A stretch of 64,000 bases of DNA, from NCBI GenBank assembly GCA_964454445.1, contig CAYVTD010000010.1:3019-67018 (forward strand), in the 5' to 3' direction. Below are positions 46,276-55,436 of this stretch, piece after piece. This DNA comes from CAYVTD01 sp964454445 (GTDB lineage: Bacteria; Bacteroidota; Ignavibacteria; Kapaibacteriales; UBA2268). Position 1 is the first letter of the stretch. Each line of letters starts with the position of its first letter. Made by a program: the position numbers and the translations under genes. The notes under the pieces are model-generated. The model did not search any database. It was given only the letters and a program-made list of their open reading frames with translations, and was not told where the DNA came from.

Positions 46276-46929
46276 ATGCAATCCTTTAGAATTAACGAGA
46301 TTTTTTACTCGATACAAGGCGAAGGTCCCTTGGCAGGCTTGCCATGCGTATTCGTGCGCTTACAAGGATGCAATTTGCATTGCGATTGGTGCGACACAAG
46401 TTACGCTATCGACTCAAAAGGACCCGCCTTGGAAATGAGTTCTGAAGAAATTTTAAATTATGTTTCGTCGTTTGAGTGCCGTCATGTTGAGTTTACCGGT
46501 GGCGAACCTCTGATGCAAAATAATGGCTGCGAATTAATAAATCAATTTGACGAAAGTGGCTACCTTACTGTTGTGGAAACAAATGGAAGTTACAGCATTG
46601 CCTCGCTAAATCCATCAGTTATCATAGTATTAGATATTAAATGTCCTGGTTCGGCTATGGACAAAAACAATGATTTTAATAATTTTAAATATCTATCGAG
46701 CAAGGACGCAGTAAAATTCGTAATAGCAAGCTACGACGATTATTTGTGGGCTAAAGAAGTATTCAACCAATATAAGCTTGCTGAGAAAGCTCAAGTTTAT
46801 TTTTCACCTGTTTACGGCTCTGTCGATGCCGCAGATCTTGCCCTCTGGATTCTGAAAGATCGTCTCAGAGTAAAACTGCAACTACAAATTCATAAATATA
46901 TATGGGATGCAGAAAAGCGCGGTGTTTAA
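46276..46929 (+). CDS. queE: 7-carboxy-7-deazaguanine synthase
   Basis: A radical SAM enzyme in the pathway to queuosine and other 7-deazapurines. The 217-residue product begins with INEIFYSIQGEGPLAG and has the C-x3-C-x2-C-like cluster in LQGCNLHCDWCDT and EFTGGEPLMQ. The ATG at 46276 is supported by CAGGGAG about 14 bp upstream; a longer frame overlapping rlmD is possible but not conserved. No queC, queD or queF is in the window. Confidence 0.93.
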   Translation: MQSFRINEIFYSIQGEGPLAGLPCVFVRLQGCNLHCDWCDTSYAIDSKGPALEMSSEEILNYVSSFECRHVEFTGGEPLMQNNGCELINQFDESGYLTVVETNGSYSIASLNPSVIIVLDIKCPGSAMDKNNDFNNFKYLSSKDAVKFVIASYDDYLWAKEVFNQYKLAEKAQVYFSPVYGSVDAADLALWILKDRLRVKLQLQIHKYIWDAEKRGV

Positions 46930-47018
46930 ATTTGTTTTTTTTTATCCTTTATTGTTAGTAATTTACTTATTGAGATTGCATGTTTTTTTGATAATCATTA
47001 AATAAGCCAATTAATATT

Positions 47019-49121
47019 ATGCAAAATAATGAAGATATTGAGTTCACTCGCGAACTATCTTATTATCGGAAAAAACTTAACGAAGTTGCAAAATCTCAAG
47101 GCAGTATTATTGCTATTGAAGGAGAATCGGGCTTTGGAAAAAGCTATTTGCTCGAGGCAATGAATGCGCTGGCAAGTTTACCATCTTGGGGCTTAAATAG
47201 CGTACTTGTCGAAGCACAAAAGCCTATTGGTGAATTTAAAATCGGCGGCATCCAACCACTTCAGCCATTCACAAGGGCGATGGAAAAATTGATAGACAAG
47301 GAAAAGAACATCGACCCACATAAACGGCTTATCAAGAATATTGGTCTAACGACTCTTGCCTCCATACCTTTCATAGACACTGTTTTTTATGCAGTTAAAG
47401 AAATTGGCAAAGATTGGCGGCAATATCAAGAGGACTTATCCTCCAAATCGAAAAATAAAAAGATTAGTATTGCCGCAGCCGATTTTTTTGATTCAATAAG
47501 CTCTTTTGCAAGTAAAAGACCTCTTGTCATCCATATCGACGATATGCACTGGTGCGATGCCCAATCTGTCGAGCTACTTTCTTTGCTTGCCGACAATATC
47601 GACAAAATGCCATTAATTATCGTCTTTTCATACACTAATACCCAGCTTATGCGACAGGGGTCTGCATTGCTTTCTTTTTTAGATCAGTTTAAAGATACTG
47701 ACACACTCGAAATTATTACATTAAATGAATACTCTATTGCGCAAGTTTCGGCAATGGCTCGATTTATACTTGATAATTATCGCCCAAATATCAAATTTGA
47801 GCAGTGGTTGCTCGACAATACCTTTGGTGTGCCGGGTATTGTTGCCGAATATCTTAAATTCTTTCGTCTCAATTCTCCTTTCGATAGTGCCGGTCATCTT
47901 AAAGCTGACTTCGACTCATCGAGTTATTTGCCTGCTTCGGTTCATTCTGCCTTTTCCAACACAGTTTCCAAGCTAACAGAAGAGGAAAGAAACACACTTG
48001 CAGTTTGTAGTGCAGAAGGTTCTGAATTTACAGCTCTTATCGCTTCCGAGCTTATGAATAATGACGTTCTTACAACTATAAAAAAATTAAGGGGATTGCA
48101 AAATAAAACAGGTATTATCAAAAGCTATGGCGCTGAGATGCGCTACGGTGTTAAGACTACTGTTTATCGTTTTACTCAGGCATTTTATTACAATTTTTTT
48201 CAGAAATCACTCGAATTTGAAGAGCATCAAGCACTGCACGGGCACATAACTTCAGTTCTGAAACAAAGATACGACGAAACTGAAGATGAAACTGTCCGTC
48301 GCGAGATAGCCCCTTTTCTTGCCGCCCACAGCCACGAATCAGGTGAGGAAGACATTGAAAAACAGATGTTACTAGCCACGGCAAGAGCAGCTAAAGAATA
48401 TGGCAGTATGGATGTTGTTAATGAGGTATATGGGAATTACAGCAATGTTGGCAAGAAGTCACAAAACGAAAATTCAGATAACGAGCATTTCGATTCTGAA
48501 GATTTTGCCTTTCGGCAGATTATCGATTCGACAGCTAAAAGCTCCGAAGATACAAACGCCAATTCTGATGATACGGAAAGTACTAATGGAAGCGGTTTAG
48601 CAAATAGTAACGCGATTTTCGATTTTTATCGAACCCGCAAAGCAATTATCGAGAGCTATCTTGCAGGAGCTTATGAGCAAGCAGTGTCTATAGCTCAAAG
48701 CTCTCTCGACAATTATCCTGCAGAAATTTCTGCGCCGGAAAAAGTTCAACTGCTCTGCCTTGCTGCCAGGGCTTTACTTGAAAGTGGACACAAAGACAAT
48801 GCAAACAATTACATTTCCCAGGCAAAACAAGCAAGCGAAACAGCCGACGACGCCATTTCTGAATGTTTTTTGCTTAACACTGAAGCTGTCTTAAATGCTT
48901 ATGAAGGGCAATACAAACTATCTAATGAAAAACTAAAGCAGGCAGCCGAGCGATCGTTGCATCTTGCACCCGAGCTTAAGTTGCTGACAATGGCAAACAT
49001 CGCTTTGGTTTTAAAAGAATACTCGCCTACAGAATCAGAACACTATTTTTATTCTGTAAAAACTCTTGCTGAGCAAATGAATTTCAATGATTTTAAAGAT
49101 GATTTTTTAAAAATGATATAA
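47019..49121 (+). CDS. STAND-like AAA ATPase with TPR C-terminus
   Basis: A 700-residue predicted ATPase. Walker A is IEGESGFGKSYLLEA near residue 35 and Walker B is VIHIDDMHWCDAQS near 172. The region after it (about 215-460) has the helical and winged-helix look of AAA_16/MalT-type proteins. Residues about 475-530 are an Asn/Ser/Asp-rich linker, and residues about 535-700 are TPR-like helices (KVQLLCLAARALLESGHKDNA). No DNA-binding, cyclase, kinase or nuclease domain is attached. Such proteins usually sense a ligand and regulate a partner; none is evident here. It stands alone between queE and a small convergent gene. Confidence 0.75.
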   Translation: MQNNEDIEFTRELSYYRKKLNEVAKSQGSIIAIEGESGFGKSYLLEAMNALASLPSWGLNSVLVEAQKPIGEFKIGGIQPLQPFTRAMEKLIDKEKNIDPHKRLIKNIGLTTLASIPFIDTVFYAVKEIGKDWRQYQEDLSSKSKNKKISIAAADFFDSISSFASKRPLVIHIDDMHWCDAQSVELLSLLADNIDKMPLIIVFSYTNTQLMRQGSALLSFLDQFKDTDTLEIITLNEYSIAQVSAMARFILDNYRPNIKFEQWLLDNTFGVPGIVAEYLKFFRLNSPFDSAGHLKADFDSSSYLPASVHSAFSNTVSKLTEEERNTLAVCSAEGSEFTALIASELMNNDVLTTIKKLRGLQNKTGIIKSYGAEMRYGVKTTVYRFTQAFYYNFFQKSLEFEEHQALHGHITSVLKQRYDETEDETVRREIAPFLAAHSHESGEEDIEKQMLLATARAAKEYGSMDVVNEVYGNYSNVGKKSQNENSDNEHFDSEDFAFRQIIDSTAKSSEDTNANSDDTESTNGSGLANSNAIFDFYRTRKAIIESYLAGAYEQAVSIAQSSLDNYPAEISAPEKVQLLCLAARALLESGHKDNANNYISQAKQASETADDAISECFLLNTEAVLNAYEGQYKLSNEKLKQAAERSLHLAPELKLLTMANIALVLKEYSPTESEHYFYSVKTLAEQMNFNDFKDDFLKMI

Positions 49122-49151
49122 ACGTTTTTCCATTGAAAACTAAGCTTGGTT

Positions 49152-49433
49152 TTATCCGTTTATAAAATCAATTAAATCCTGAAAATATTGCGGATTGTCC
49201 TCTTTAGGCAATACAACGCGTATAGATTTATTGCCGATCGATCCTTTTATCGTATATTTTCCTTTTACGATAACCTTGAAAAATGGTTTTTGCAAATCTT
49301 CATAAAAAATCAATTTTCCTAATATAGCTATCTTTTCGATAAATTCCTGAGAAATAGCATCACTAAGCAAAATATCTTTAACATTGGTGCCTTCCAGACA
49401 GCCATCTATTTTTTTTGTTTTTATTGCAATCAT
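49152..49433 (-). CDS. Hypothetical protein, 93 residues
   Basis: A small soluble protein that I do not recognise. It has mixed alpha/beta character, with two beta pairs (FFKVIVKGKYTIKG and SIRVVLP) and a helical C-terminus (QYFQDLIDFING). It lies 30 bp from the convergent ATPase gene. Codon use and composition are normal for the window, so it is probably real. Confidence 0.55.
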   Translation of the reverse strand: MIAIKTKKIDGCLEGTNVKDILLSDAISQEFIEKIAILGKLIFYEDLQKPFFKVIVKGKYTIKGSIGNKSIRVVLPKEDNPQYFQDLIDFING

Positions 49434-49578
49434 TGTTTTTTGTCTTAAAAATGATTCTTTGTTATAGCAAACGTGATTGCTATCAATTCATTATACAAAT
49501 TTTAAAAATAATATCTATATATTTTCGTTGTAATACCAGATGTTACTTGTCGAAAAAATTGATTTTTGGAGCTATTAA

Positions 49579-49929
49579 ATGCCTACTTATGAATACAAAT
49601 GTAAAAAGTGCCAGCGAGAATTTGAAATTGAACAAAGAATAACCGAAGAACCATTAACAAAATGTATTTACGAAGATTGCGATGGAGAGGTCTTTCGCAA
49701 AATAAGCAAGAACATTGGACTGGTTTTTAACGGTTCTGGCTTTTATCTAACCGATTATGTTCATAAAAAAGACAATCCACCTACACATAGCAGTTCCGAC
49801 AAACACACTGCCACAACACCTACCAATGGTAATTTAACTATTAAAAATAATACAGTAACTCCAGAAAATGGAACAGCTGCACCGAAAAATGGAGTTACAA
49901 CTCCTAAAAAAGAAGCTGTTGCAAACTAA
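49579..49929 (+). CDS. FmdB-family zinc ribbon protein
   Basis: A 116-residue protein. It starts PTYEYKCKKCQREFE and has the second metal pair as CIYEDCDG, the FmdB/CxxC_CXXC_SSSS regulatory zinc ribbon, followed by GSGFYLTDY. The last 40 residues are a low-complexity tail with Thr/Asn/Pro and repeated TPxNG / PKNG units. TTGGAG lies 10 bp before the ATG. Function is unknown for the family. Confidence 0.88.
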   Translation: MPTYEYKCKKCQREFEIEQRITEEPLTKCIYEDCDGEVFRKISKNIGLVFNGSGFYLTDYVHKKDNPPTHSSSDKHTATTPTNGNLTIKNNTVTPENGTAAPKNGVTTPKKEAVAN

Positions 49930-49952
49930 CGCTAATAGTTTTGATTTTTGAT

Positions 49953-50894
49953 TTAATACAACGGTTTTTCTTGTAAAGCATGGAAAATTGTAGCCTTTTC
50001 GTATTCTTTTGTTATTTCCTGCTTCAATTGCCAAATAGCACTTTCCGGGCTTAATATATCATGACTTTTTATTGCTTCTAAAGTTTCTATGGCAAGATAA
50101 AGAGGCGAACTCGTTTGCTCGAGAGCCCATTGCTTGAAGTTAAGTTCGGCGGCAAACCACTCGCTCATGGCAACGATAAGAGTCAGAGGTTGCTCGATGC
50201 CTTCGATAAAGGTTTCTTTTTCTGTTTGCTCGATTTTGCTTTCATATTTTTTTACTTCGAGAAAGCTCGAATGGTGGAATCGAATAGCATCGCACAATTG
50301 AGCAGGCAGGTTCCACCGTTCGGCAATCCAAACGCCGAGTTCGCCGTGGTTGCCGTGCATTACTTTTTTTTCAGCTTCGACCATCGACATACCAAATTTT
50401 GTTTGTAGAGTGGTGATTTTGGCATATTCAGCAGAGAAATATTGGGTCAGCACTATTATTCCAATGTCGTGTATCAAGCCAGCAACAAATGCCTCACCAA
50501 CAAGCCTGTATCCTAATTTGCGGGCAAGCACACGTGCACAAGCACCACAAAAAACAGAATAATGCCAGAAGCCCCTGACATCGAAATTATTTACCTGCTT
50601 TACAAACAACTTGGATACAAGCAAACTTATTACAATTTCACGTATTGCATTCGTGCCAAGCACCACAATAGCCAGATCGATAGTCGAAATTTTTCGGGCA
50701 AATCCATAAAAGGGAGAATTGGCAACAGTGAGGACACGGCTGGCGAGAGTTTGGTCTTTTTCGATAATATTGGCAAGTGTCGAGGCGCTAATATCCGGAT
50801 TGTCGAGAGCCTGCATCACTTCGGAAACGACATACGGTATTGCAGGCAATCTGGTTAGCGATTCCAGTCTTCTCCGGATTTTAGGGTCAAGCAT
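49953..50894 (-). CDS. HDOD domain protein
   Basis: A 313-residue protein with an HDOD domain, a non-catalytic relative of HD hydrolases found in signalling and motility control. Typical segments are LPAIPYVVSEVMQALDNPD near the N-terminus, IIEKDQTLASRVLTVANSPFYG near 43-65, and GLIHDIGIIVLTQYF near 138. Its start overlaps the end of fliA by 8 bp, so it is translationally coupled and belongs to the flagellar regulatory operon. The target is unknown. Confidence 0.88.
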   Translation of the reverse strand: MLDPKIRRRLESLTRLPAIPYVVSEVMQALDNPDISASTLANIIEKDQTLASRVLTVANSPFYGFARKISTIDLAIVVLGTNAIREIVISLLVSKLFVKQVNNFDVRGFWHYSVFCGACARVLARKLGYRLVGEAFVAGLIHDIGIIVLTQYFSAEYAKITTLQTKFGMSMVEAEKKVMHGNHGELGVWIAERWNLPAQLCDAIRFHHSSFLEVKKYESKIEQTEKETFIEGIEQPLTLIVAMSEWFAAELNFKQWALEQTSSPLYLAIETLEAIKSHDILSPESAIWQLKQEITKEYEKATIFHALQEKPLY

Positions 50895-51666
50895 TGTCGA
50901 ACTCGATTATTTTTTCTCTCAAATCCTTGATGACCTGAGTATGTATCTGGCAAACCCTGCTTTCTGACACCTTGAGCAATTTGCCTATTTCTTTAAACGT
51001 AATACCTTCATAATAATAAAGTGAAATCACAAGTCGCTTTTTCTCAGTCAGTTTGCTTATAAAATCAGTAATAAAACGGATTCGTTCTTCACTTTGCAGT
51101 ACAGCCAGAGCGCTTTCTTGCGATGTATCGGGTATTTCTTCTAAAAAATCAGTTTCGTCTTCGCTTTGTTTAGCTTGGGTGTCTGCAAAAGAAAACGATG
51201 CCTTTGCCGCCGCCGCTGCCGCAAGATACTCATAATATTCTTCTTCTGTTACTTTGAGCTTTCGCATCACTTCTTCCGAACTGACTTCCCTTCCGGTTTT
51301 GCTCCTAAGCTCGTCTTGTGCCTGCACATATTCGTGGGCGCGTTTTCTTGCTGTTCTCGACAGCCAATCAATCCGGCGAAGCTCGTCTTGGATAATGCCT
51401 TTTATTCTCGGGATAGCATAAGATTCGAACTTTACTCCGCGAGTTATGTCAAATCGTTCGATTGATTCGTTTAATCCTAGTATGCCTATACTTAAGAAAT
51501 CTTCATCGTCCAAAATTGTGTTTAATGGCAGATTCATTTGCTGCAATACATATTTAACGAGCCAAATGTATTTCAGGATCAGCTTGTTTTTATTCTCTGA
51601 TGAATCATTTTCGGCAAATGCCTGCCAAATTTTTTGTATTTCTTGTGGGTTGGTTTGCATAATCAT
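50887..51666 (-). CDS. fliA: Flagellar sigma factor FliA (sigma-28 type)
   Basis: A 259-residue sigma factor for late motility genes. Region 2 contains LDDEDFLSIGILGLNESIERFD and FESYAIPRIKGIIQDELRRIDW, region 3 RTARKRAHEYVQAQDELRSKTG, and region 4 LYYYEGITFKEIGKLLKVSESRVCQIH. An Ala-rich and acidic stretch (about 145-185) separates regions 3 and 4. It follows the unknown membrane coiled-coil gene by 8 bp and is coupled to the HDOD gene. FlhF and FlhG upstream support the flagellar call over a generic SigF/WhiG. Confidence 0.88.
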   Translation of the reverse strand: MIMQTNPQEIQKIWQAFAENDSSENKNKLILKYIWLVKYVLQQMNLPLNTILDDEDFLSIGILGLNESIERFDITRGVKFESYAIPRIKGIIQDELRRIDWLSRTARKRAHEYVQAQDELRSKTGREVSSEEVMRKLKVTEEEYYEYLAAAAAAKASFSFADTQAKQSEDETDFLEEIPDTSQESALAVLQSEERIRFITDFISKLTEKKRLVISLYYYEGITFKEIGKLLKVSESRVCQIHTQVIKDLREKIIEFDNA

Positions 51667-51674
51667 TTTTAAAA

Positions 51675-52723
51675 TTATTCATCAAATTCTGCGAAGTCGC
51701 TGCTCGAAAAAACTTTTTTGTTCTTGTTTTCTGGATGTCTGCCTGGTAATGGCATTTCTTCTTGCATATATTGCCCGGTTTTATTCAAATAATCATCAAA
51801 CGACATATCGTCATTGTTTGGTGAGTTGAACTCGTCAGATTTTTGGTTGTTTTGGGACTCCTTTTGGGCTTCTCTTGATGCAAAATCCTTAAAATCTTTT
51901 TTAAACGAGCCAGTCTCAAAATATTCTTTATCTTCTTCCGATAAATCTCCCGTAAAGCCCCCGGGAAATGGGCTTTCGCCTTCCTTAGAAAAGGAAGTGC
52001 CTTGATGCATCTTAAACTCTTTTAGCTGCTCTTCCCGCTTTGNNNNNNNNNNNNNNNNNNNNNNNNNNNNNNNNNNNNNNNNNNNNNNNNNNNNNNNNNN
52101 NNNNNNNNNNNNNNNNNNNNNNNNNNNNNNNNNNNNNNNNNNGAAAAGGAAGTGCCTTGATGCATCTTAAACTCTTTTAGCTGCTCTTCCCGCTTTGCTT
52201 CCATATCCAACAAATCTTGCGCTATTTTCAATTTTTCTTCTTCTTCTTTCTTTCTTCGCTGTTCATCTTCCCTGACACGGTTAGATATTTCAGCGCGTTT
52301 TATCTCTACTTCTTCTTTCTGACGCTTTTCAGCAACGATAAAGAACACAGTAATAATTATCAAGCCAATAAAAAGATATATTGACACAAAAATCAAAAAG
52401 CTCAAATAAAGCGAATCATAGAGTGGTTTGCTCACACCGAAAAATTGGACGATGAAGGACATCAACGACAAAAAAAGAGATACTTTGAAAAGAGTCTTGA
52501 ATGGAAAGCTGATTAGTTTTTTATGCTTTGCGCGCTCCTTGTTCTCTTTCTTTTTGAGTTTGGCTGCCCGTTTTTTATCCCGCTCTTGCTTTTCTTTCTT
52601 CTTTTTATCCCTTATTTTCTTGTCCTCTGCTTCTCTTGCCTCGCGTTCCTTCTCGCGCTTTTGTTTTTCCTTTTCCCATTGCTCTTTTTCAAGGTCATGC
52701 CCTGTTTTTTCTTTTGCTGCCAT
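51675..52723 (-). CDS. Unknown membrane coiled-coil protein in the flagellar operon (split by an artificial gap)
   Basis: It appears as two frames, 52022-52723 and 51675-52010, divided by 100 N. The 55 bp on either side of the N run are identical, and removing the duplicate joins the frames without a shift (EQLKEFKMHQGTSF continues into SKEGESPFPGG). The joined protein has about 297 residues: a very basic and acidic coiled coil (1-68), two membrane helices (about 72-90 and 100-130), a second coiled coil (about 133-195) and an acidic, Asn/Ser/Phe-rich disordered tail. I recognise no family. Position between flhG and fliA suggests a motility role. Confidence 0.75.
52043..52142. other. Artificial assembly gap (100 N, identical 55-bp flanks)
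   Basis: 51988-52042 equals 52143-52197 exactly. The gap interrupts a coding sequence, and closing it by overlap restores one open frame, which supports the view that no sequence is missing. Confidence 0.9.
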
Positions 52724-52787
52724 AAGAATCTATTTCTTATTGTTTAATCACTCATAATTTATGATTTTATTGTCATAAAAACAAATA

Positions 52788-53555
52788 TTACTTCACTATT
52801 TCTTTTTCAAAAACTTTATCTGCAAAAAAATGTGCAATTTTTCTGATTTGCCCGCTAACCTCGCTATCGGGTTGATTAATTACAAACAATTCCTGCCTGA
52901 TTATCGACCTTCGCACCAGCCTATCGTAAGTTACATAACCAATTTTTTCGATTTTACTATCCAAGAATCGCTCAATGGCAAGATTTAGCTTGGTGCCAAC
53001 TTCATTAGCATCATCGGCGTCAATCACATTGTTTACAATCATCGCAATCTCGCTATTTGCCTTAAAAAACATCAAGATTTTTATTAATGCATAAGCATCT
53101 AAAATCGAAATTGGTTCATCGTTGATAACAACCAAAGCAAGATCGGCAAGATCGCAATAAAACAAGCTTTCCTCGCTGGCTCCAGGTACAGTATCAATTA
53201 TAATTATATCAAAATTTGTTTCGATGATTAAATCTTTAAAAACATCGAAGACCAACTTTGTCGAAAAATTGCTTTCTTCTATGGAAGATGGCATCTCCGC
53301 CAATAAATAAAACCTCTCATCAATCTGGTGTAATGCACTCGAGGGTTTTACCTTGCCGGCTATTGCATCTGACAATCGCACAGGCGGCTCAACTCCAATG
53401 ATAAGGTGCTGGTTGGGAAAATGTCTGTTGCCATCTATCAACAAAGTGGTGCAACCCAACTGTGCAGTGATTGCTGCCAAGTTTGCCGATAGGAAACTTT
53501 TGCCAACTCCACCTTTGCCGCTGCAAATTGTTATAATATATGGCTTGCTAAACAT
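52788..53555 (-). CDS. flhG: FlhG/MinD-like ATPase
   Basis: A 255-residue ParA/MinD-superfamily ATPase that works with FlhF to set flagellar number and place. It has the deviant Walker A SGKGGVGKSFLSANLAA at the N-terminus, LLIDGN as the A-prime region, and IIIDTVPGASEES as Walker B. The short N-terminus lacks the activating helix that FlhG uses to stimulate FlhF in some species. It lies 40 bp after flhF on the same strand, which favours FlhG over MinD. Confidence 0.88.
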   Translation of the reverse strand: MFSKPYIITICSGKGGVGKSFLSANLAAITAQLGCTTLLIDGNRHFPNQHLIIGVEPPVRLSDAIAGKVKPSSALHQIDERFYLLAEMPSSIEESNFSTKLVFDVFKDLIIETNFDIIIIDTVPGASEESLFYCDLADLALVVINDEPISILDAYALIKILMFFKANSEIAMIVNNVIDADDANEVGTKLNLAIERFLDSKIEKIGYVTYDRLVRRSIIRQELFVINQPDSEVSGQIRKIAHFFADKVFEKEIVK

Positions 53556-53595
53556 ATTCCTTATCTTACTGTTTACTTCCCTGAGTGTCTTTCAG

Positions 53596-54756
53596 TTACT
53601 CCAAATGCCCGAGCACTTCGTCTGGAAAAATGATTTGCTCTAATTTGTCTGTTTCTGCCGGCTCGAGATCTTCTGGCACTTTTTGCCCATTAGTATAATA
53701 AGCTAACGGCAGATTTATTGTTTGCATTGCCTCTAAAACCTCTCCAATAGAAGCCGCTTCGTCGAACTTAGTAAGTATCAAAGCCGAAACATTAACTTTG
53801 CGAAACTCGTTTGTTACACTTAAGAAATTCTTTTTGCCTGAATTAATACTTTGCACAAGATAGATGTAATCATGGCTGACAGGCATAAGAAAGCTATTGA
53901 TTTCTTTCATTCTAAGCCCGTCAAACTGACTTATGCCAGGAGTATCAATAAAAATAAAATCTGTTTCGTAATTCTTTAGCACAATTTCCTTTAAATCGTG
54001 CGGCGAATAAGCCGCCTCGAAGGGTATTCCTGCAACAGCCCCATAAGTTTCCAATTGCTCTGCTCCTCCAATTTTCCGAGTGTCTGTAGAAATAAAAATA
54101 ATATTACTATCGAAAAGCAATTTGCTAACAATACCAAGTTTTGCGATAGTCGTAGTTTTACCGCTTCCGGTCGGTCCTACAAAAGAAGTAATCACAGGTT
54201 CTTTTTTCTTTTTAAGCGGGGCTATTGTTCGTATGTTTGCAATGAGTTTGCTTCTAACTCTTTTCAGGGCTACTGCAACCTGATCATCAGGATTTTCTGA
54301 CGAAAGAGAGCCACAGAGACGCAAGGAATAATCTTCACTAAAGCCATTATCACAAAGTAGCTTATAAATAGACGAGTAAGATTTAGACAGAGAATTGATA
54401 TTCCTGTATTTCACGCTGTCGGACAATTCAGCCATCGAATCGCTAAGATTTCCGATTTGGTCAAATATCCTACCTGCTATATCCAGATACTTTTTAAAAC
54501 CATCATCGGTTTTGCCCGATTCCTGTTTTTTTTGCAGATAATTTTGAAGAATATCAACACTTTCTGATGGCTTGCTTTTCAGAGCAGCAGAAATTTTTGC
54601 CTGGTCGTCGATGGCTGCAACTATTTCCACCTCTGAGGCGGCACCCGGCTTGTCGATTGTCCTGCTTGACAATATAACTGCTTTCTCGCCAAGCTCACGC
54701 GATACCAAATCGCGGGCTTCTTTCATTGTTGGCGCTTTGTATTTCTTAATTCGCAT
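53596..54756 (-). CDS. flhF: Flagellar biosynthesis GTPase FlhF
   Basis: An SRP-type GTPase that places flagella. The 386-residue product begins MRIKKYKAPTMKEA, typical of FlhF, followed by the B/N helical region (about 75-185) and the G domain with G1 GPTGSGKTTTIAKL near 192, FISTDTRKIGGAEQL, IDTPGI (G3) and LTKFDEA (G4). The ATG at 54756 is preferred; an in-frame TTG three codons earlier is less likely. It is first in an operon with flhG, the unknown gene, fliA and the HDOD gene. No structural flagellar gene is in the window. Confidence 0.92.
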   Translation of the reverse strand: MRIKKYKAPTMKEARDLVSRELGEKAVILSSRTIDKPGAASEVEIVAAIDDQAKISAALKSKPSESVDILQNYLQKKQESGKTDDGFKKYLDIAGRIFDQIGNLSDSMAELSDSVKYRNINSLSKSYSSIYKLLCDNGFSEDYSLRLCGSLSSENPDDQVAVALKRVRSKLIANIRTIAPLKKKKEPVITSFVGPTGSGKTTTIAKLGIVSKLLFDSNIIFISTDTRKIGGAEQLETYGAVAGIPFEAAYSPHDLKEIVLKNYETDFIFIDTPGISQFDGLRMKEINSFLMPVSHDYIYLVQSINSGKKNFLSVTNEFRKVNVSALILTKFDEAASIGEVLEAMQTINLPLAYYTNGQKVPEDLEPAETDKLEQIIFPDEVLGHLE

Positions 54757-54954
54757 ACCCGGCAAACAAAATTGATACTTTATTCGATAATTACTTAGTA
54801 AAAACTATGCCAAGCTTCTTTCGATAGACGAATTAAACTGATTTCCGTGGAATCTTGAGCTAATTACAATTATTAAATGCAGAGAAAAGAGACCAAAATA
54901 ATTTTTTATTTCAAAATGCGTCAATAGTTTATTGTTAAACTTTCTATATTTATT

Positions 54955-55290
54955 ATGAGAATACTTGTTATTGTTTTTACAAGTGCTTTTATCCTAAGTT
55001 CATGTTCACTTTGGGAACGCCTTTGGGGCAGCGATAAAGAGAATTTTATCAATACTTATAAAGAAATCCTTGTTACAAGAGAGCTGTATCCAGACACAAG
55101 CAAAGCAAACCGCAAAGTCAAATCCATTATGAAAAATCATGGTTATACCCAAGAGAGCTTTAAAGAAGAATATTTCCGATTTGCTGAAGATAGTGAAGAG
55201 TTTATTAAATTGATTGATTCCGCCCGCTCACTTGCAAAAGATGAAATTATAAAAATTGAATTGAAGAAGAATGCCAAGAAGAAAAAGTAA
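54955..55290 (+). CDS. Putative lipoprotein, DUF4296-like
   Basis: A 111-residue protein with a lipoprotein signal (FILSSCSLWERL, anchor Cys near residue 17) and a helical mature part (FINTYKEILVTRELYP, then VKSIMKNHGYTQESFKEEY). This layout resembles the small DUF4296 lipoproteins of Bacteroidota; the assignment is tentative. It ends in a Lys-rich tail. A terminator lies 45 bp downstream. Confidence 0.65.
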   Translation: MRILVIVFTSAFILSSCSLWERLWGSDKENFINTYKEILVTRELYPDTSKANRKVKSIMKNHGYTQESFKEEYFRFAEDSEEFIKLIDSARSLAKDEIIKIELKKNAKKKK

Positions 55291-55334
55291 GAATTGACAG
55301 CAAAATTATATTCATTTCATATTCTAAACAAATG

Positions 55335-55389
55335 CTTGGGGCAGACAGAAATACTTTGCTTACCTATTTCATCTGCCCCAAGTTTTTTT
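55335..55389 (+). terminator. Rho-independent terminator
   Basis: CTTGGGGCAGA (55335-55345) pairs with TCTGCCCCAAG (55372-55382), an 11-bp GC-rich stem with a 26-nt loop, followed by seven T (55383-55389). It ends the lipoprotein transcript at 55290. Confidence 0.75.
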
Positions 55390-55436
55390 ATCTTTTATTA
55401 GCTTTATTCAGAATATTTCGATAGAGCTATATTACA

